A DNA stretch of 59,234 bases from Pelagibacteraceae bacterium (GCA_009693705.1 SHWS01000007.1:1-59234); one strand, 5' to 3'. Counted from the first letter of the stretch, positions 26,234 to 35,306 are shown. Made by a program: numbers and translations. The notes: generated from the sequence alone by a model not told the origin.

Positions 26234-27467
26234 CTATCAAAAATCTATAAATATTTTAAATAAAGCAAAAATTAAAATTGAGGATGAAATTATTAGCAGC
26301 TCAGAAAGTATAAGTAGAGTAGCCTCAGCAGATGTTCATTCTAAATATAATTACCCATCTGCAAACAATGCTGCATTCGATGGCTATGCTGTTTGTTCGA
26401 ACGATACTAAAAATTTTTCTCAAAAGTTTAAAATTATTGGTTCAATTGCTGCCGGAAACAAACCTTTCAGAAAAAAAATTAAGAAATTAGAAGCAGTTGA
26501 GATTATGACTGGAGGTATTATTCCCAAAGGTTTCGATACAATAATTCCAATAGAACAAATTATTTTTTATCCAAATAAAAAAAATAATAAATACATTTTG
26601 ATTAATAAGAAAATTAAAAAATATAACAATGTTAGATTTTTAGGATCTGATTATAAAATAAATAATTTAGTATTTAAAAAAGGAACTATCATTCAGCCAA
26701 ATCATATTTTAGCTTTAAAAACTCTAGGAATTAATAAGATTAAAGTCAAAAAAAAACCAAATATCTTATTTTTTTCAACTGGTAATGAAATTTCTAATAG
26801 TGTTCATGTTCCAGTCTGGAAAGTAAGAAATTCTATTAGTCATTATATTCATTCTTTAAAAAATAATTTTCTGTTTAATTTTATTAATGGTGGAATTTTA
26901 AAAGATAACCATGAAATTATTTTTAAAAACCATATAGATAAAATGGTTAGTGGTAAAATTGACTTAATTATTACTTCTGGAGCTGTGTCTGCTGGTAAAT
27001 TTGATTTCATACCAAGTGTAATTAAAAAATTTGATCTTTCGAATTATTTTAAAGGTGTTGCGATTAGACCAGGAAAACCCGTTTTATTTGCAAAAATTAA
27101 GGGAAAACATAAAGTTATATTTGGGTTACCAGGTAACCCTATTTCTTCAGCAGCCTGTTTTAGGTTTTTTGTGCATCCTTACTTAGTAAGTTGCCTTGGT
27201 ATAAAAAAAGAGCAACCAATTAAAGCAATTTTAAAAAATAGTTTTACTAAAAAGAAAAATTTTACTCGGTTTATTAAAAGTAAAATTAGCACAACCAATA
27301 ATGGTAAATTAGAAGTAGAAGTTTTATTGGGTCAAGAGTCTTTTAGAATAAAATCATTTGTTAATTCTAATATCTGGACATTATTTCCATCTGGCAAATC
27401 TAACTTTAAAAAAGGTCAAATCATTGACTGTTATTTTCAAAACTCATCCAATAATAATTTAATTTAG
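26226..27467 (+). CDS. moeA: Molybdopterin molybdenumtransferase MoeA
   Basis: A 413-residue MoeA, inserting molybdate into adenylylated molybdopterin. Recognisable segments: NNAAFDGYAVC (N-terminal domain), VEIMTGGIIPKGFDTIIP, TSGAVSAGKFDFIP and FGLPGNPISSAACFR, the last two forming the MoCF-like active domain. It overlaps mobA by 8 bases, and the two are divergent from the formate dehydrogenase operon, whose enzyme they would equip. The C-terminal domain (about 330-410) is complete but lysine-rich and divergent, as expected for this AT-rich genome. Confidence 0.88.
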   Translation: MISYQKSINILNKAKIKIEDEIISSSESISRVASADVHSKYNYPSANNAAFDGYAVCSNDTKNFSQKFKIIGSIAAGNKPFRKKIKKLEAVEIMTGGIIPKGFDTIIPIEQIIFYPNKKNNKYILINKKIKKYNNVRFLGSDYKINNLVFKKGTIIQPNHILALKTLGINKIKVKKKPNILFFSTGNEISNSVHVPVWKVRNSISHYIHSLKNNFLFNFINGGILKDNHEIIFKNHIDKMVSGKIDLIITSGAVSAGKFDFIPSVIKKFDLSNYFKGVAIRPGKPVLFAKIKGKHKVIFGLPGNPISSAACFRFFVHPYLVSCLGIKKEQPIKAILKNSFTKKKNFTRFIKSKISTTNNGKLEVEVLLGQESFRIKSFVNSNIWTLFPSGKSNFKKGQIIDCYFQNSSNNNLI

Positions 27468-27517
27468 ACCATCTCATTTTTGTTGAATTAAAATTAATTA
27501 CAACTAAGTTCTTCGAA

Positions 27518-28423
27518 ATGATTGAAGTACAAGACCGAAAAATAGCAGCGCCAATTGTTTTATTTGCAGGTTTACTTTGGTCGTTTGGTGCTTTGACCAT
27601 TAGATATATGGACGATCCTCATTTAGTACCGTGGCAATATATTTTTACTCGTGGTTTAACTATTTTTATTCTTTTAAATTTATATTTGTATTTTATTGAG
27701 GGTAAAAATTTTTACAAAAATTATTATAAGATTGGATCATCAGGGTTAATAGGTGCTTCTGGTTTAGCAGTTGCAATGATATGTTTTATTTATTCTATTA
27801 CAAATACTAGCGCTGCAGTTACTTTGCTTTGTTTAGCAGCTATGCCTTTTTTTACAGCATTGCTAGCCTTTTTATTTTTAAAGGAAAATATTAGTTTAAA
27901 TGTTTGGATTTCAATTTTTATTGCAACAATCGGATTAATGATTATTGCATTTGACAATACTGAAGAGTCGACATTAATGGGTTTAATTTTTGGTATTTGC
28001 GCATCAATTGGTTTTTCAGTTTATTCTGTAACCCTGAGATGGAGAATTGCAACTCCGAAATTTACAACCGTTGCTTTTGCTGGAATGTTTTGTTTTGTCT
28101 TTGCAGGGATTATGATCTTAGCAAACGGTATGTCATTTTTTTCTACCAGTCACAATAGTCTAATGTTTTCTTTGCATGGAACATTGGTTTGTTTAGGTTT
28201 AATCTTTTATTCAATTGGCTCTAAAGCAATTCCTGCTGCCGAATTAACTTTACTATCTTTAACAGAAGTAATTGGAGGTATTTTTTGGGTATGGCTGCCT
28301 TGGTTTGGTATTAACGAGATACCTTCGACCAATACTATAATTGGCGGGTTTTTCTTATTTATTTCTATTACTTTTTACAGTCTTGTGATGAAATGGAACA
28401 AAAGATACATTGCGTTAAATTAA
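27518..28423 (+). CDS. EamA/DMT-family transporter in the guanidino operon
   Basis: Inner-membrane protein of 301 residues with about ten helices in two EamA repeats. The first repeat begins APIVLFAGLLWSFGALTIRY and the second includes LTEVIGGIFWVWLPWFGINE. It ends 6 bases before the creatinase start, so it is almost certainly co-transcribed with creatinase, the amidinotransferase and the MOSC protein. It may carry creatine, guanidinoacetate, urea or another product, in a direction that cannot be read from the sequence. Confidence 0.83.
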   Translation: MIEVQDRKIAAPIVLFAGLLWSFGALTIRYMDDPHLVPWQYIFTRGLTIFILLNLYLYFIEGKNFYKNYYKIGSSGLIGASGLAVAMICFIYSITNTSAAVTLLCLAAMPFFTALLAFLFLKENISLNVWISIFIATIGLMIIAFDNTEESTLMGLIFGICASIGFSVYSVTLRWRIATPKFTTVAFAGMFCFVFAGIMILANGMSFFSTSHNSLMFSLHGTLVCLGLIFYSIGSKAIPAAELTLLSLTEVIGGIFWVWLPWFGINEIPSTNTIIGGFFLFISITFYSLVMKWNKRYIALN

Positions 28424-28429
28424 AATTTT

Positions 28430-29650
28430 ATGGAACGACCAGATTTTTTTACACTTAAAAATGGAGAAAAAGTAAAACTTCCTTTTACTAAACAAGAGTA
28501 TGATCGAAGAATAAGCAATCTAAGAGTGATTATGGACAAAAATAATTTAGACATGATTATTTTAACTTCCATGCATAATATTGCTTATTATACAGGCTTC
28601 ATTTATTGTTCATTTGGTAGACCTTATGGTTGCATAATTACTCAAGATAAAATCTCAACTATCTCGGCAAATATTGATGCTGGTCAACCATGGCGAAGAT
28701 CTAATTGCGATAATGTAATTTATACGGATTGGAAAAGAGATAATTTTTTAAAAGCCATTGTTTCAATAATCGGTCGAGATCAACCTCCACAAAATATTGG
28801 GCTTGAGTACGATCATATCACTTTAGAAATGAAAGATAAAATAGGTTCTATTTTTACTTTTTCAGTTTTTAGTGATGTTGCTAAAGATTTAATGAATTTA
28901 AGGATGATAAAATCAAATGAAGAAATAGAAATTATAAAAAACGGAGCAAGAATTGCTGACATTGGAGGTGAAGAAATTGTTAAAAATATAAAAGTCGGGA
29001 ATACTGAGATCGAAGTAGCTATTGCTGGGCGCGATCGAATGGAAAGAGAAATAGCCAAAACATATCCAGGGGCAGAATACATGGATACTTGGGTGTGGTT
29101 CCAGTCAGGAATTAATACTGATGGTGCTCACAACCCAAAAACTAATCGAAAATTAGTTTCAGGAGATATTTTATCCTTAAACACTTTCCCAATGATTTCA
29201 GGATATTATACAGCTTTAGAAAGAACTTTATTTTTAAATCATGCAGATGATGATTCTTTAAAAGCATGGGAAGCAAATATTAAAGTACACAAAAGAGGAT
29301 TAGAATTAATTAAACCAGGAATTAAATGTTCAGATATTTGCCACGAACTAAATGAATTGTTTGCTGAACTTGGATATCTGCAGTATCGAACATTTGGTTA
29401 TGGACATTCATTTGGCGTTCTTTCCCATTTTTATGGCAGAGAAGCAGGCTTGGAGCTTAGAGAAGATATTGATACAGTATTAAAAGAAAACATGGTGATA
29501 TCCATGGAACCTATGATAATGATTCCTGAAGGAAAACCAGGAGCAGGCGGATACCGTGAACATGACATATTAGTTATTGGAAAAAATAGTGTAGAAAATA
29601 TTACTAAATTTCCTTTTGGACCCGAACACAATATAATTAAAAGTAATTAA
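28430..29650 (+). CDS. Creatinase (creatine amidinohydrolase), M24 'pita-bread' family
   Basis: A 406-residue pita-bread-fold hydrolase, converting creatine to sarcosine and urea. It aligns along its whole length with the Pseudomonas putida creatinase as I remember it: SFGRPYG, NIDAGQPWRR, GINTDGAHNP, GYYTALERTLF, YGHSFGVLSH and GAGGYREHDI. The residues known to act in that enzyme are present: catalytic His (H234, H232 in P. putida), the guanidinium-binding Glu pair (E264 and E360, for 262 and 358) and Arg R64 and R337 (for 64 and 335). A metal-peptidase M24 role is therefore unlikely. Neighbours are a transporter 6 bases upstream and an amidinotransferase 3 bases downstream. A related guanidino acid as true substrate cannot be excluded. 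Confidence 0.88.
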   Translation: MERPDFFTLKNGEKVKLPFTKQEYDRRISNLRVIMDKNNLDMIILTSMHNIAYYTGFIYCSFGRPYGCIITQDKISTISANIDAGQPWRRSNCDNVIYTDWKRDNFLKAIVSIIGRDQPPQNIGLEYDHITLEMKDKIGSIFTFSVFSDVAKDLMNLRMIKSNEEIEIIKNGARIADIGGEEIVKNIKVGNTEIEVAIAGRDRMEREIAKTYPGAEYMDTWVWFQSGINTDGAHNPKTNRKLVSGDILSLNTFPMISGYYTALERTLFLNHADDDSLKAWEANIKVHKRGLELIKPGIKCSDICHELNELFAELGYLQYRTFGYGHSFGVLSHFYGREAGLELREDIDTVLKENMVISMEPMIMIPEGKPGAGGYREHDILVIGKNSVENITKFPFGPEHNIIKSN

Positions 29651-29653
29651 AAA

Positions 29654-30769
29654 ATGATACCAAATAAAAAAATTGTAAATAGTTGGAATGAGTGGGACCC
29701 GTTAAAACATGTAATTGTTGGAAAAGCAGATGGAACTTGTATTCCAGCGCCCGAACCTGCGCTTGATGCAAAAGTCCCAGAAGATTCAGACATGAGGGGT
29801 TTATTTGGACCAAGAACTCAGGACACGGTTGATAAAGCAAATCAATTACTGGATGATTTTGCAAATATGTTAATAAAAAGAGGCATAAAAGTTGATCGAC
29901 CAACACCAATTAATTTTAATCAAAATACATCAACTCCAGATTGGAAAGCGGAAACAATGTTTGGCTGTATGCCTCCAAGAGATGTTTTATTAACTGTGGG
30001 GAATGAAATATTAGAAGCAACCATGAGTTATCGTTGTCGATGGTTTGAGTACTTATGTTACAGGCCTTTATTAAAAGAGTATTACAATCAAGACAGCAAT
30101 ATGAGGCATGAATCTGCTCCAAAACCAAGATTAACAGACGCTGATTATCGAAAAGATTATTTATCTGATAAAATTGGAATTCAAAAACGATTAGATTGGA
30201 CAGAAAAGAAGTTTTTTGTAACTACCGAAGAAGAGCCTTTGTTTGATGCTGCTGATGTTTTAAGATTTGGAAAAGACTTGGTAGTTCAACACGGATTTAC
30301 AACTAACTTAAAAGGAATTGATTGGTTAAAAAGACATTTTAAAGATCATAGAGTTCATGCGGTCAATTTTCCTGGAGATCCTTATCCAATTCACATCGAT
30401 GCAACGTTCACACCAATTAAAGAAGGATTAATCATTAATAATCCGCAACGAAGTTTGCCAAAAGAACAAAGAAAATTATTTGAAAATAATGGATGGCGAA
30501 TAGTTGACTCAGCTCAACCAGCTCACAACCAACCACCACCTTTATGTTATTCATCCGTTTGGCTGTCGATGAATGTCTTAGTTCTTGATCCAAAAACAGT
30601 TTGTGTAGAAAAAAGTGAAGTTTATCAAGCTGAACAATTAGATAAATTAGGCATGGAAGTAATACCAGTTGAACTTAGAGATGCTTATGCATTTGGAGGC
30701 GGGTTACATTGTTGCACTGCAGATGTATATCGTGAAGGGGAATTGAAGGATTATTTTCCAAAACAATAA
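29654..30769 (+). CDS. Glycine amidinotransferase-like enzyme (AGAT/StrB family)
   Basis: A 371-residue amidinotransferase. Members move the amidino group of arginine to an amine such as glycine, giving guanidinoacetate and ornithine, or to aminocyclitols in antibiotic pathways. The catalytic triad can be placed: Asp in LFDAADVLRFGKD, His in YPIHIDATF, and Cys C353 in GGGLHCCTADVYREG. The N-terminal WNEWDPLKHVIVGKADG is also typical. It follows creatinase by three bases. Glycine is the likeliest acceptor by resemblance, but the pair's purpose is unclear because no guanidinoacetate methyltransferase is seen; it might also work toward arginine and glycine. Confidence 0.83.
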   Translation: MIPNKKIVNSWNEWDPLKHVIVGKADGTCIPAPEPALDAKVPEDSDMRGLFGPRTQDTVDKANQLLDDFANMLIKRGIKVDRPTPINFNQNTSTPDWKAETMFGCMPPRDVLLTVGNEILEATMSYRCRWFEYLCYRPLLKEYYNQDSNMRHESAPKPRLTDADYRKDYLSDKIGIQKRLDWTEKKFFVTTEEEPLFDAADVLRFGKDLVVQHGFTTNLKGIDWLKRHFKDHRVHAVNFPGDPYPIHIDATFTPIKEGLIINNPQRSLPKEQRKLFENNGWRIVDSAQPAHNQPPPLCYSSVWLSMNVLVLDPKTVCVEKSEVYQAEQLDKLGMEVIPVELRDAYAFGGGLHCCTADVYREGELKDYFPKQ

Positions 30770-30777
30770 TTTATAAG

Positions 30778-31554
30778 ATGAATTGTACTATTTCATCGCT
30801 CCATTACTCGCCAATTAAATCATTATCTTTTCAACAAGCAAAATTCTGTTTAATAAAAAAAAATTTAGGAATTGTTAATGATAGAATTTTTGCTTTTTCT
30901 AGAAATCTCAAATTAGATAAAGCTAAAGCGATCGCAAAAAATCCACATCAAAGACATTTAATAAATTTTCTAACCCTTAAAAATTCACCCAGCTTAAATA
31001 AATATAATTTTGTTTATGAAAAAGGTTTAATTACTCTTTTTTTAAAAAATAAAAACATCATTTCAATTGAAACAGGCAAACCAAAAGAAACCATTAAACT
31101 TTCAAATAAATTATTAGAAATTGAAAAAACATTAATTGGACCAATTTATTTACTAAAAAACCTTAAATTTCCATTTTTTGATACCACTTATTCAAACAGT
31201 GTTTTAAACACCATTTCATTGATAAATTTAAACAGTATTAAAGACTTTGAAAAAAAAATTAATCGTAAAATTGAATTTGAGCGTTTTAGAGGAAATATTT
31301 ACATCAAAGGAATTGACGCTTTTGAAGAAAGGAAATGGATTAATAAAATTATTAAAATTAATAAAATTGAATTTAAAGTTTTAAGGCATATTCCAAGATG
31401 CTCTGCCACCAACCTCAAAGTTAATTCAGTTGAACAAGATATCAATCTTCCTTTAAAGTTAAAAAAAACCTATGGCCATATCGATATGGGTATTTATTTA
31501 AGTCCTTTAAACAATGGTAAAATATCTTTAAATGACAAAATAACCTTAGGTTAA
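30778..31554 (+). CDS. MOSC-domain protein, mARC/YcbX-like molybdenum enzyme without ferredoxin domain
   Basis: A 258-residue protein with an N-terminal MOSC_N beta barrel (LHYSPIKSLSFQQ and NDRIFAFSR) and a C-terminal MOSC domain (FERFRGNIYIKG, then HIPRCSATNLKV). The Cys (C208) in PRCSAT is where mARC proteins bind the molybdenum cofactor. E. coli YcbX has an additional C-terminal 2Fe-2S domain, absent here, so an external electron donor would be needed. mARC-type enzymes reduce N-hydroxylated amines, amidines and guanidines. It lies 8 bases after the amidinotransferase in the same operon, which makes an N-oxygenated guanidino substrate an appealing but untested idea. It overlaps the convergent small gene by four bases. 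Confidence 0.78.
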   Translation: MNCTISSLHYSPIKSLSFQQAKFCLIKKNLGIVNDRIFAFSRNLKLDKAKAIAKNPHQRHLINFLTLKNSPSLNKYNFVYEKGLITLFLKNKNIISIETGKPKETIKLSNKLLEIEKTLIGPIYLLKNLKFPFFDTTYSNSVLNTISLINLNSIKDFEKKINRKIEFERFRGNIYIKGIDAFEERKWINKIIKINKIEFKVLRHIPRCSATNLKVNSVEQDINLPLKLKKTYGHIDMGIYLSPLNNGKISLNDKITLG

Positions 31555-31778
31555 TTTGGATTTTTTTTTATAAATTCTATATATTTTACTACTTCATCAA
31601 ATTTTTCATCGGGAATGTCTTTGTAACTAGCATTAAATTTTTCTTTAACGCATATAGCAACATGGGCATAGGGGTTACGACCTTTTGGATGATTTGGATG
31701 ATCTGGTAACTGACCTTGCAAATAATCACCAGCTTCCTGAATTAATTTCCAGAGTTTGCTTGCGTTTTCTTTATTCAC
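31551..31778 (-). CDS. Small conserved-looking protein, ORF6C-like C-terminus
   Basis: A 75-residue protein of unknown function. It has no signal peptide or membrane segment and is mixed in charge. The second half (YAHVAICVKEKFNASYKDIP, then a short helix) resembles the ORF6C/Kil-like helical segment found at the end of some phage regulators ('..FGVSSYKDIP...'), but no N-terminal DNA-binding domain is present. It overlaps the MOSC gene by four bases tail to tail, and codon use looks normal for this genome. It may be a true small gene; the function is unassigned. Confidence 0.6.
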   Translation of the reverse strand: MNKENASKLWKLIQEAGDYLQGQLPDHPNHPKGRNPYAHVAICVKEKFNASYKDIPDEKFDEVVKYIEFIKKNPN

Positions 31779-31972
31779 GACACCTAATAACTTGATTTAT
31801 TTTTAAATCCTCTAGTTTTTATCTAGTTTACACCAGATAAATATTGATTTCACTAATTAAAATAAAAGTTTAGAGAAACTAAAAGTTTATATTTCTTGTG
31901 AACAAAAGAAAAAAAAAGATATAAAACTTGTTAAATAAAGTTTTTTTCAGACTTGCAACAATTTATTAAACT

Positions 31973-33121
31973 ATGAGCATGAGAACGGAGGCCTTTGAAC
32001 ATCTTAATAATTTTTCTGAAAATTATTTAAGTAAATACTCAAGTGATAGAAATTTTGATTTTGGTAAAGACAACAGAACAAATACTAGTTGTTTATCCAA
32101 ATACCTAACTCACCGGGTTATTGATGAGTTAGAGGTGATAAAATCTGCCCATTCTAAATACTCCTATTTAACTATTGAAAAATTTATCCAGGAAGTATTT
32201 TGGCGTACCTACTGGAAGGGTTGGTTAGAATTAAGACCAAGGGTTTGGAAAGCATACCGAGAAGACTTAGTCAAATTAGAGGAATATAAAAAAAATATTA
32301 ATTACCAAAATTCAATTAATGCAAAAACAACTGTTGAATGCTTTAATGATTGGGCACAAGAGTTAAAAGAGACAGGATATTTGCATAATCATGCACGAAT
32401 GTGGTTTGCAAGTATTTGGATTTTCACTCTAAAACTTCCTTGGCAATTAGGGGCTGATTTTTTTCTAAAACATTTACTGGATGGTGATGCTGCCTCAAAT
32501 ACTTTAAGTTGGCGTTGGGTTGCGGGACTTCAAACAAAAGGCAAGCATTACCTTGCAACTAGTTGGAATATTAATAAATTTTCAGCTAAAAAATATAACA
32601 ATTTAAAATTAAATGAAAACACAAGTCCAATATTTGAAAGTGAAAATTTTACCCAAGTTCCCATTCACTTTGATAACCTAGTTAATGAAAATTCTTTATT
32701 CTTAATACACAATTTAGATAGTTGCTATTTATTAAAACATAAACAAAAAACTTTTAACAATTACGGTCTATTTGATTTTAATGATGTTTTAGATAAAGAA
32801 AATTATTCAAAAAACGTATTAGATTTTAAAGCAAAAATAAATTTAGAAATTTTAGAACAAATAAAAAGTGACTTTGGTGCTAATATGATTTTAAAAAATT
32901 CTGATGATCTTTTTAAAGTTATTAAAGAGAAAAAAATTGAACACGTGATTATGCCGTATCTTACTTGTGGTTATGAAAATGATTTCATCAGTCAATTAAA
33001 AGATAAGGTTAAAATTTGCTATTTAGCAAGGGATTATGATCAATTTTGTTTTCCTTTTTCAACCAAGGGTTTTTTTGGCTTTAAAGATCAAATTCATAAA
33101 ATTCTAACAAAATTTTTATAA
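31973..33121 (+). CDS. Photolyase/cryptochrome-related FAD-binding protein with apparent swapped domain order
   Basis: A 382-residue protein. Residues about 20-200 match the helical FAD-binding half of photolyases and cryptochromes: FIQEVFWRTYWKGWLE, YLHNHARMWFAS, WQLGADFFLKHLLDGDAA and SWRWVAGLQTKG (the W/RW..G..T segment). In standard photolyases this half is C-terminal, after an alpha/beta antenna domain. Here it comes first, and residues about 225-382 follow with strand-helix alternation (SLFLIHNL, NMILKN, IEHVIMPYL, VKICYLAR) ending in YDQFCFPFSTKGFFGFKDQI, which looks like the end of that antenna domain. DNA-repair activity is uncertain. A promoter is not obvious; the gap upstream is 194 bases. 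Confidence 0.72.
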   Translation: MSMRTEAFEHLNNFSENYLSKYSSDRNFDFGKDNRTNTSCLSKYLTHRVIDELEVIKSAHSKYSYLTIEKFIQEVFWRTYWKGWLELRPRVWKAYREDLVKLEEYKKNINYQNSINAKTTVECFNDWAQELKETGYLHNHARMWFASIWIFTLKLPWQLGADFFLKHLLDGDAASNTLSWRWVAGLQTKGKHYLATSWNINKFSAKKYNNLKLNENTSPIFESENFTQVPIHFDNLVNENSLFLIHNLDSCYLLKHKQKTFNNYGLFDFNDVLDKENYSKNVLDFKAKINLEILEQIKSDFGANMILKNSDDLFKVIKEKKIEHVIMPYLTCGYENDFISQLKDKVKICYLARDYDQFCFPFSTKGFFGFKDQIHKILTKFL

Positions 33122-33217
33122 TAATTTGAAAGTATTAAGAATAGTATATTTAAGCAAAAGCTATTTAACTTTATTCTAGTTTCTAATTTGAGAGGCATAT
33201 TTTCAAATAAGTAAAAC

Positions 33218-33889
33218 TTAAAACTTCTCAACAGAAGTTCTTAATTCAATTTCCCACGCCCAAGCACTTTTTTCTTGTTTGTGAAACTGAAGGTAAACTT
33301 TTGCAATTTCATCTGGATGCATTGTTTGATATTCACCATAAGGCTGATCATTTATTGCTCCATCTATAACAAAATGTCCAATATGGATATTTTGTGGATG
33401 GAGCTCTCTAGCTAATGATTGAGCAAGACCTCTTAAGCCAAATTTTCCCATTGCAAATACAGATGAATTGGCAAAGCCTTTAACTCCAGCAGATGCACCT
33501 GTAAAAAAAATACTTCCACTTTTTCTTTTTAGCATTCTTTTTGCCGCCTGTTGAGCTACCAAAAATGCACCAAAACAAGTAACGTTAATTGCTTGCTTAG
33601 TTTGGGTTGGGTTAAGTTCTGTAATAGAACCTTTGATCCTCATGGATGGGTTATAAATTACTAAATTTGGTACACCAATTTTATCAACATCTTCAAATAG
33701 TTTTTGAACACTTACAATGTCACTAGCGTCACAAGATAATGTAGTTGCATTAATTTCTTTTTTTAGATTATCTAATTTATCAATATCTCTTGAAGCTAAA
33801 ATAACTTTCATGTTATTTGATGCACAAAGTTTAGCAATAGAAGAGCTTAGACCAGGGCCTGTGCCAACAATTAAAACTATTTCATTCAT
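33218..33889 (-). CDS. Short-chain dehydrogenase/reductase (SDR), GxGxGLS type
   Basis: A 223-residue SDR with the altered cofactor motif VGTGPGLSSSIAKL at the N-terminus (instead of TGxxxGIG). The Ser (TGASAG) is present, but the usual YxxxK is replaced: the corresponding segment is SVFAMGKFGLRGL, where Phe/Met stand at the tyrosine position while Lys is kept. Catalysis may thus differ, as in other atypical SDRs that act as reductases with another acid or as binding proteins. It is isolated: the photolyase-like gene converges 96 bases away and the PhyH gene lies upstream. Substrate unknown. Confidence 0.78.
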   Translation of the reverse strand: MNEIVLIVGTGPGLSSSIAKLCASNNMKVILASRDIDKLDNLKKEINATTLSCDASDIVSVQKLFEDVDKIGVPNLVIYNPSMRIKGSITELNPTQTKQAINVTCFGAFLVAQQAAKRMLKRKSGSIFFTGASAGVKGFANSSVFAMGKFGLRGLAQSLARELHPQNIHIGHFVIDGAINDQPYGEYQTMHPDEIAKVYLQFHKQEKSAWAWEIELRTSVEKF

Positions 33890-34074
33890 GTCATCTATTT
33901 ATTATTACTAAAATTTTTTATTGGACTAAGAATACTCCATCGCAAAGTTGTGTACAATACAGATTTTAAAAGTTAATCAATCGTTATTAAATATTACAGA
34001 ATAAAGCATCTGGAGTCTTGGCTAACTTTTGCATTCTTTAAGCATATAAAAATTAATTTTGCTGGTAAATTTTA

Positions 34075-34914
34075 TTATTTTTTCCATAATAGGGGAAAAT
34101 ATTTTTCATCTAATAAGTTGCTATTTTCTGTCTTATATTTTTTATAAATGTTAGCACTGCCTCCTTCATTGGTTGGATGAAATTTTGCATCTGAAGGAAC
34201 GCAATGAGAAACAATAGCTCTTCGATGATTATTGGTGTTATTTATTCCGGAACCATGCCACATATAACCATGATGAAAACTGACACCTCCTGCTGGTACT
34301 TCGACATATACAATTTCAACTTTTTTATTATTCTTTTCTGCAAAAATATTCAGTTGTTCTTTATAATCTTTAGGTGAATGAAATTCACCTTTTGGCGGTT
34401 GCAGCTCCCATTGATGAGAGCCCTTAACATATTCTAAGGTTCCAGTTGATTTTGAAGTATTATCTAAAGGCATCCAGCAAGTCATCATAGTTTGAGGGAT
34501 AATCCAATCATCATAGGCAGCATCTTGATGATAACCTAAAGTTTTGCCACCGGGTGGCTTCCATAAGAGATTATCTTGAACTAACTTAGCCCCATTCCAA
34601 TTCATTAATTGCGCACAACATTTACCTACAATTTCATGACAAACAAATTTTCTAATTAAATTATCAGATTTCCACCCATTACAAATTTGACGAGTAACAT
34701 CTTCTGGATCTATTCCAAATTTCCAATTCCATTCATCAGGCTCAACTCCAGTTTCAAATTTACCACTAAATAATGGTTCAAATTTGCTCTTTAATTTATC
34801 TATGTAATTTAAATCTATAAACTGATCTAAAATCAAAAAACCATTTTTATTAAATTTATCAATTAAGCTCTGATTGAGTTCTAAATTAATCATATTAGTT
34901 GAAATTATCATCAA
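34075..34914 (-). CDS. Phytanoyl-CoA dioxygenase (PhyH) family protein
   Basis: Iron- and 2-oxoglutarate-dependent oxygenase of 279 residues. The facial triad is HxD at H129/D131 (LGYHQDAAYDD) and a distal His at about 220 (HHGYMWHGSG); Arg231 or 232 would bind 2-oxoglutarate. The helper segment TGTLEYVKGSHQW is also typical. Bacterial members hydroxylate amino acids, ectoine, lipids or phosphonates, so the substrate cannot be named. An internal ATG at 34893 is an alternative start. The upstream 512 bases hold no other large gene. Confidence 0.82.
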   Translation of the reverse strand: MMIISTNMINLELNQSLIDKFNKNGFLILDQFIDLNYIDKLKSKFEPLFSGKFETGVEPDEWNWKFGIDPEDVTRQICNGWKSDNLIRKFVCHEIVGKCCAQLMNWNGAKLVQDNLLWKPPGGKTLGYHQDAAYDDWIIPQTMMTCWMPLDNTSKSTGTLEYVKGSHQWELQPPKGEFHSPKDYKEQLNIFAEKNNKKVEIVYVEVPAGGVSFHHGYMWHGSGINNTNNHRRAIVSHCVPSDAKFHPTNEGGSANIYKKYKTENSNLLDEKYFPLLWKK

Positions 34915-35306
34915 CCTTAATTAAAAACTAATAATATTTCAATTATTAGCAATCCTATAAGGGCTACCTATAATAGTCCTTTTACAATACCTGCTTTTAG
35001 AAGAAACGAGGTGAAGTTTAAAATTAATTATTGAAGAGAGTGAGATTTAAAAGGAAGTTTTAGGCTGTGGCCATATAATTCATGTGTCAGGCAAAAAATA
35101 ATAAAAACCTAAACCGAACTTTTTAGATTTAGGTAATTCTCTAAATTTTTTATCTTTCATCGAATCTTTTATACCCTCTGCCTTATCATGAGGTATGTAA
35201 AGCTTAATCGTTGAGAGCTATTTAACCTTAATCTAAGAGCATAATTCAAGCTTCCCAGAGTACACAGCACAGGTGACTCTTCGTTTTAAATTTGTTATCT
35301 TTGTTA

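Noticed and set aside
28430-29650. Reading as a proline (Xaa-Pro) M24 peptidase
   Set aside because: The dinuclear metal ligands of aminopeptidases are not conserved, whereas the full set of creatinase catalytic residues and near full-length resemblance to creatinase are present.
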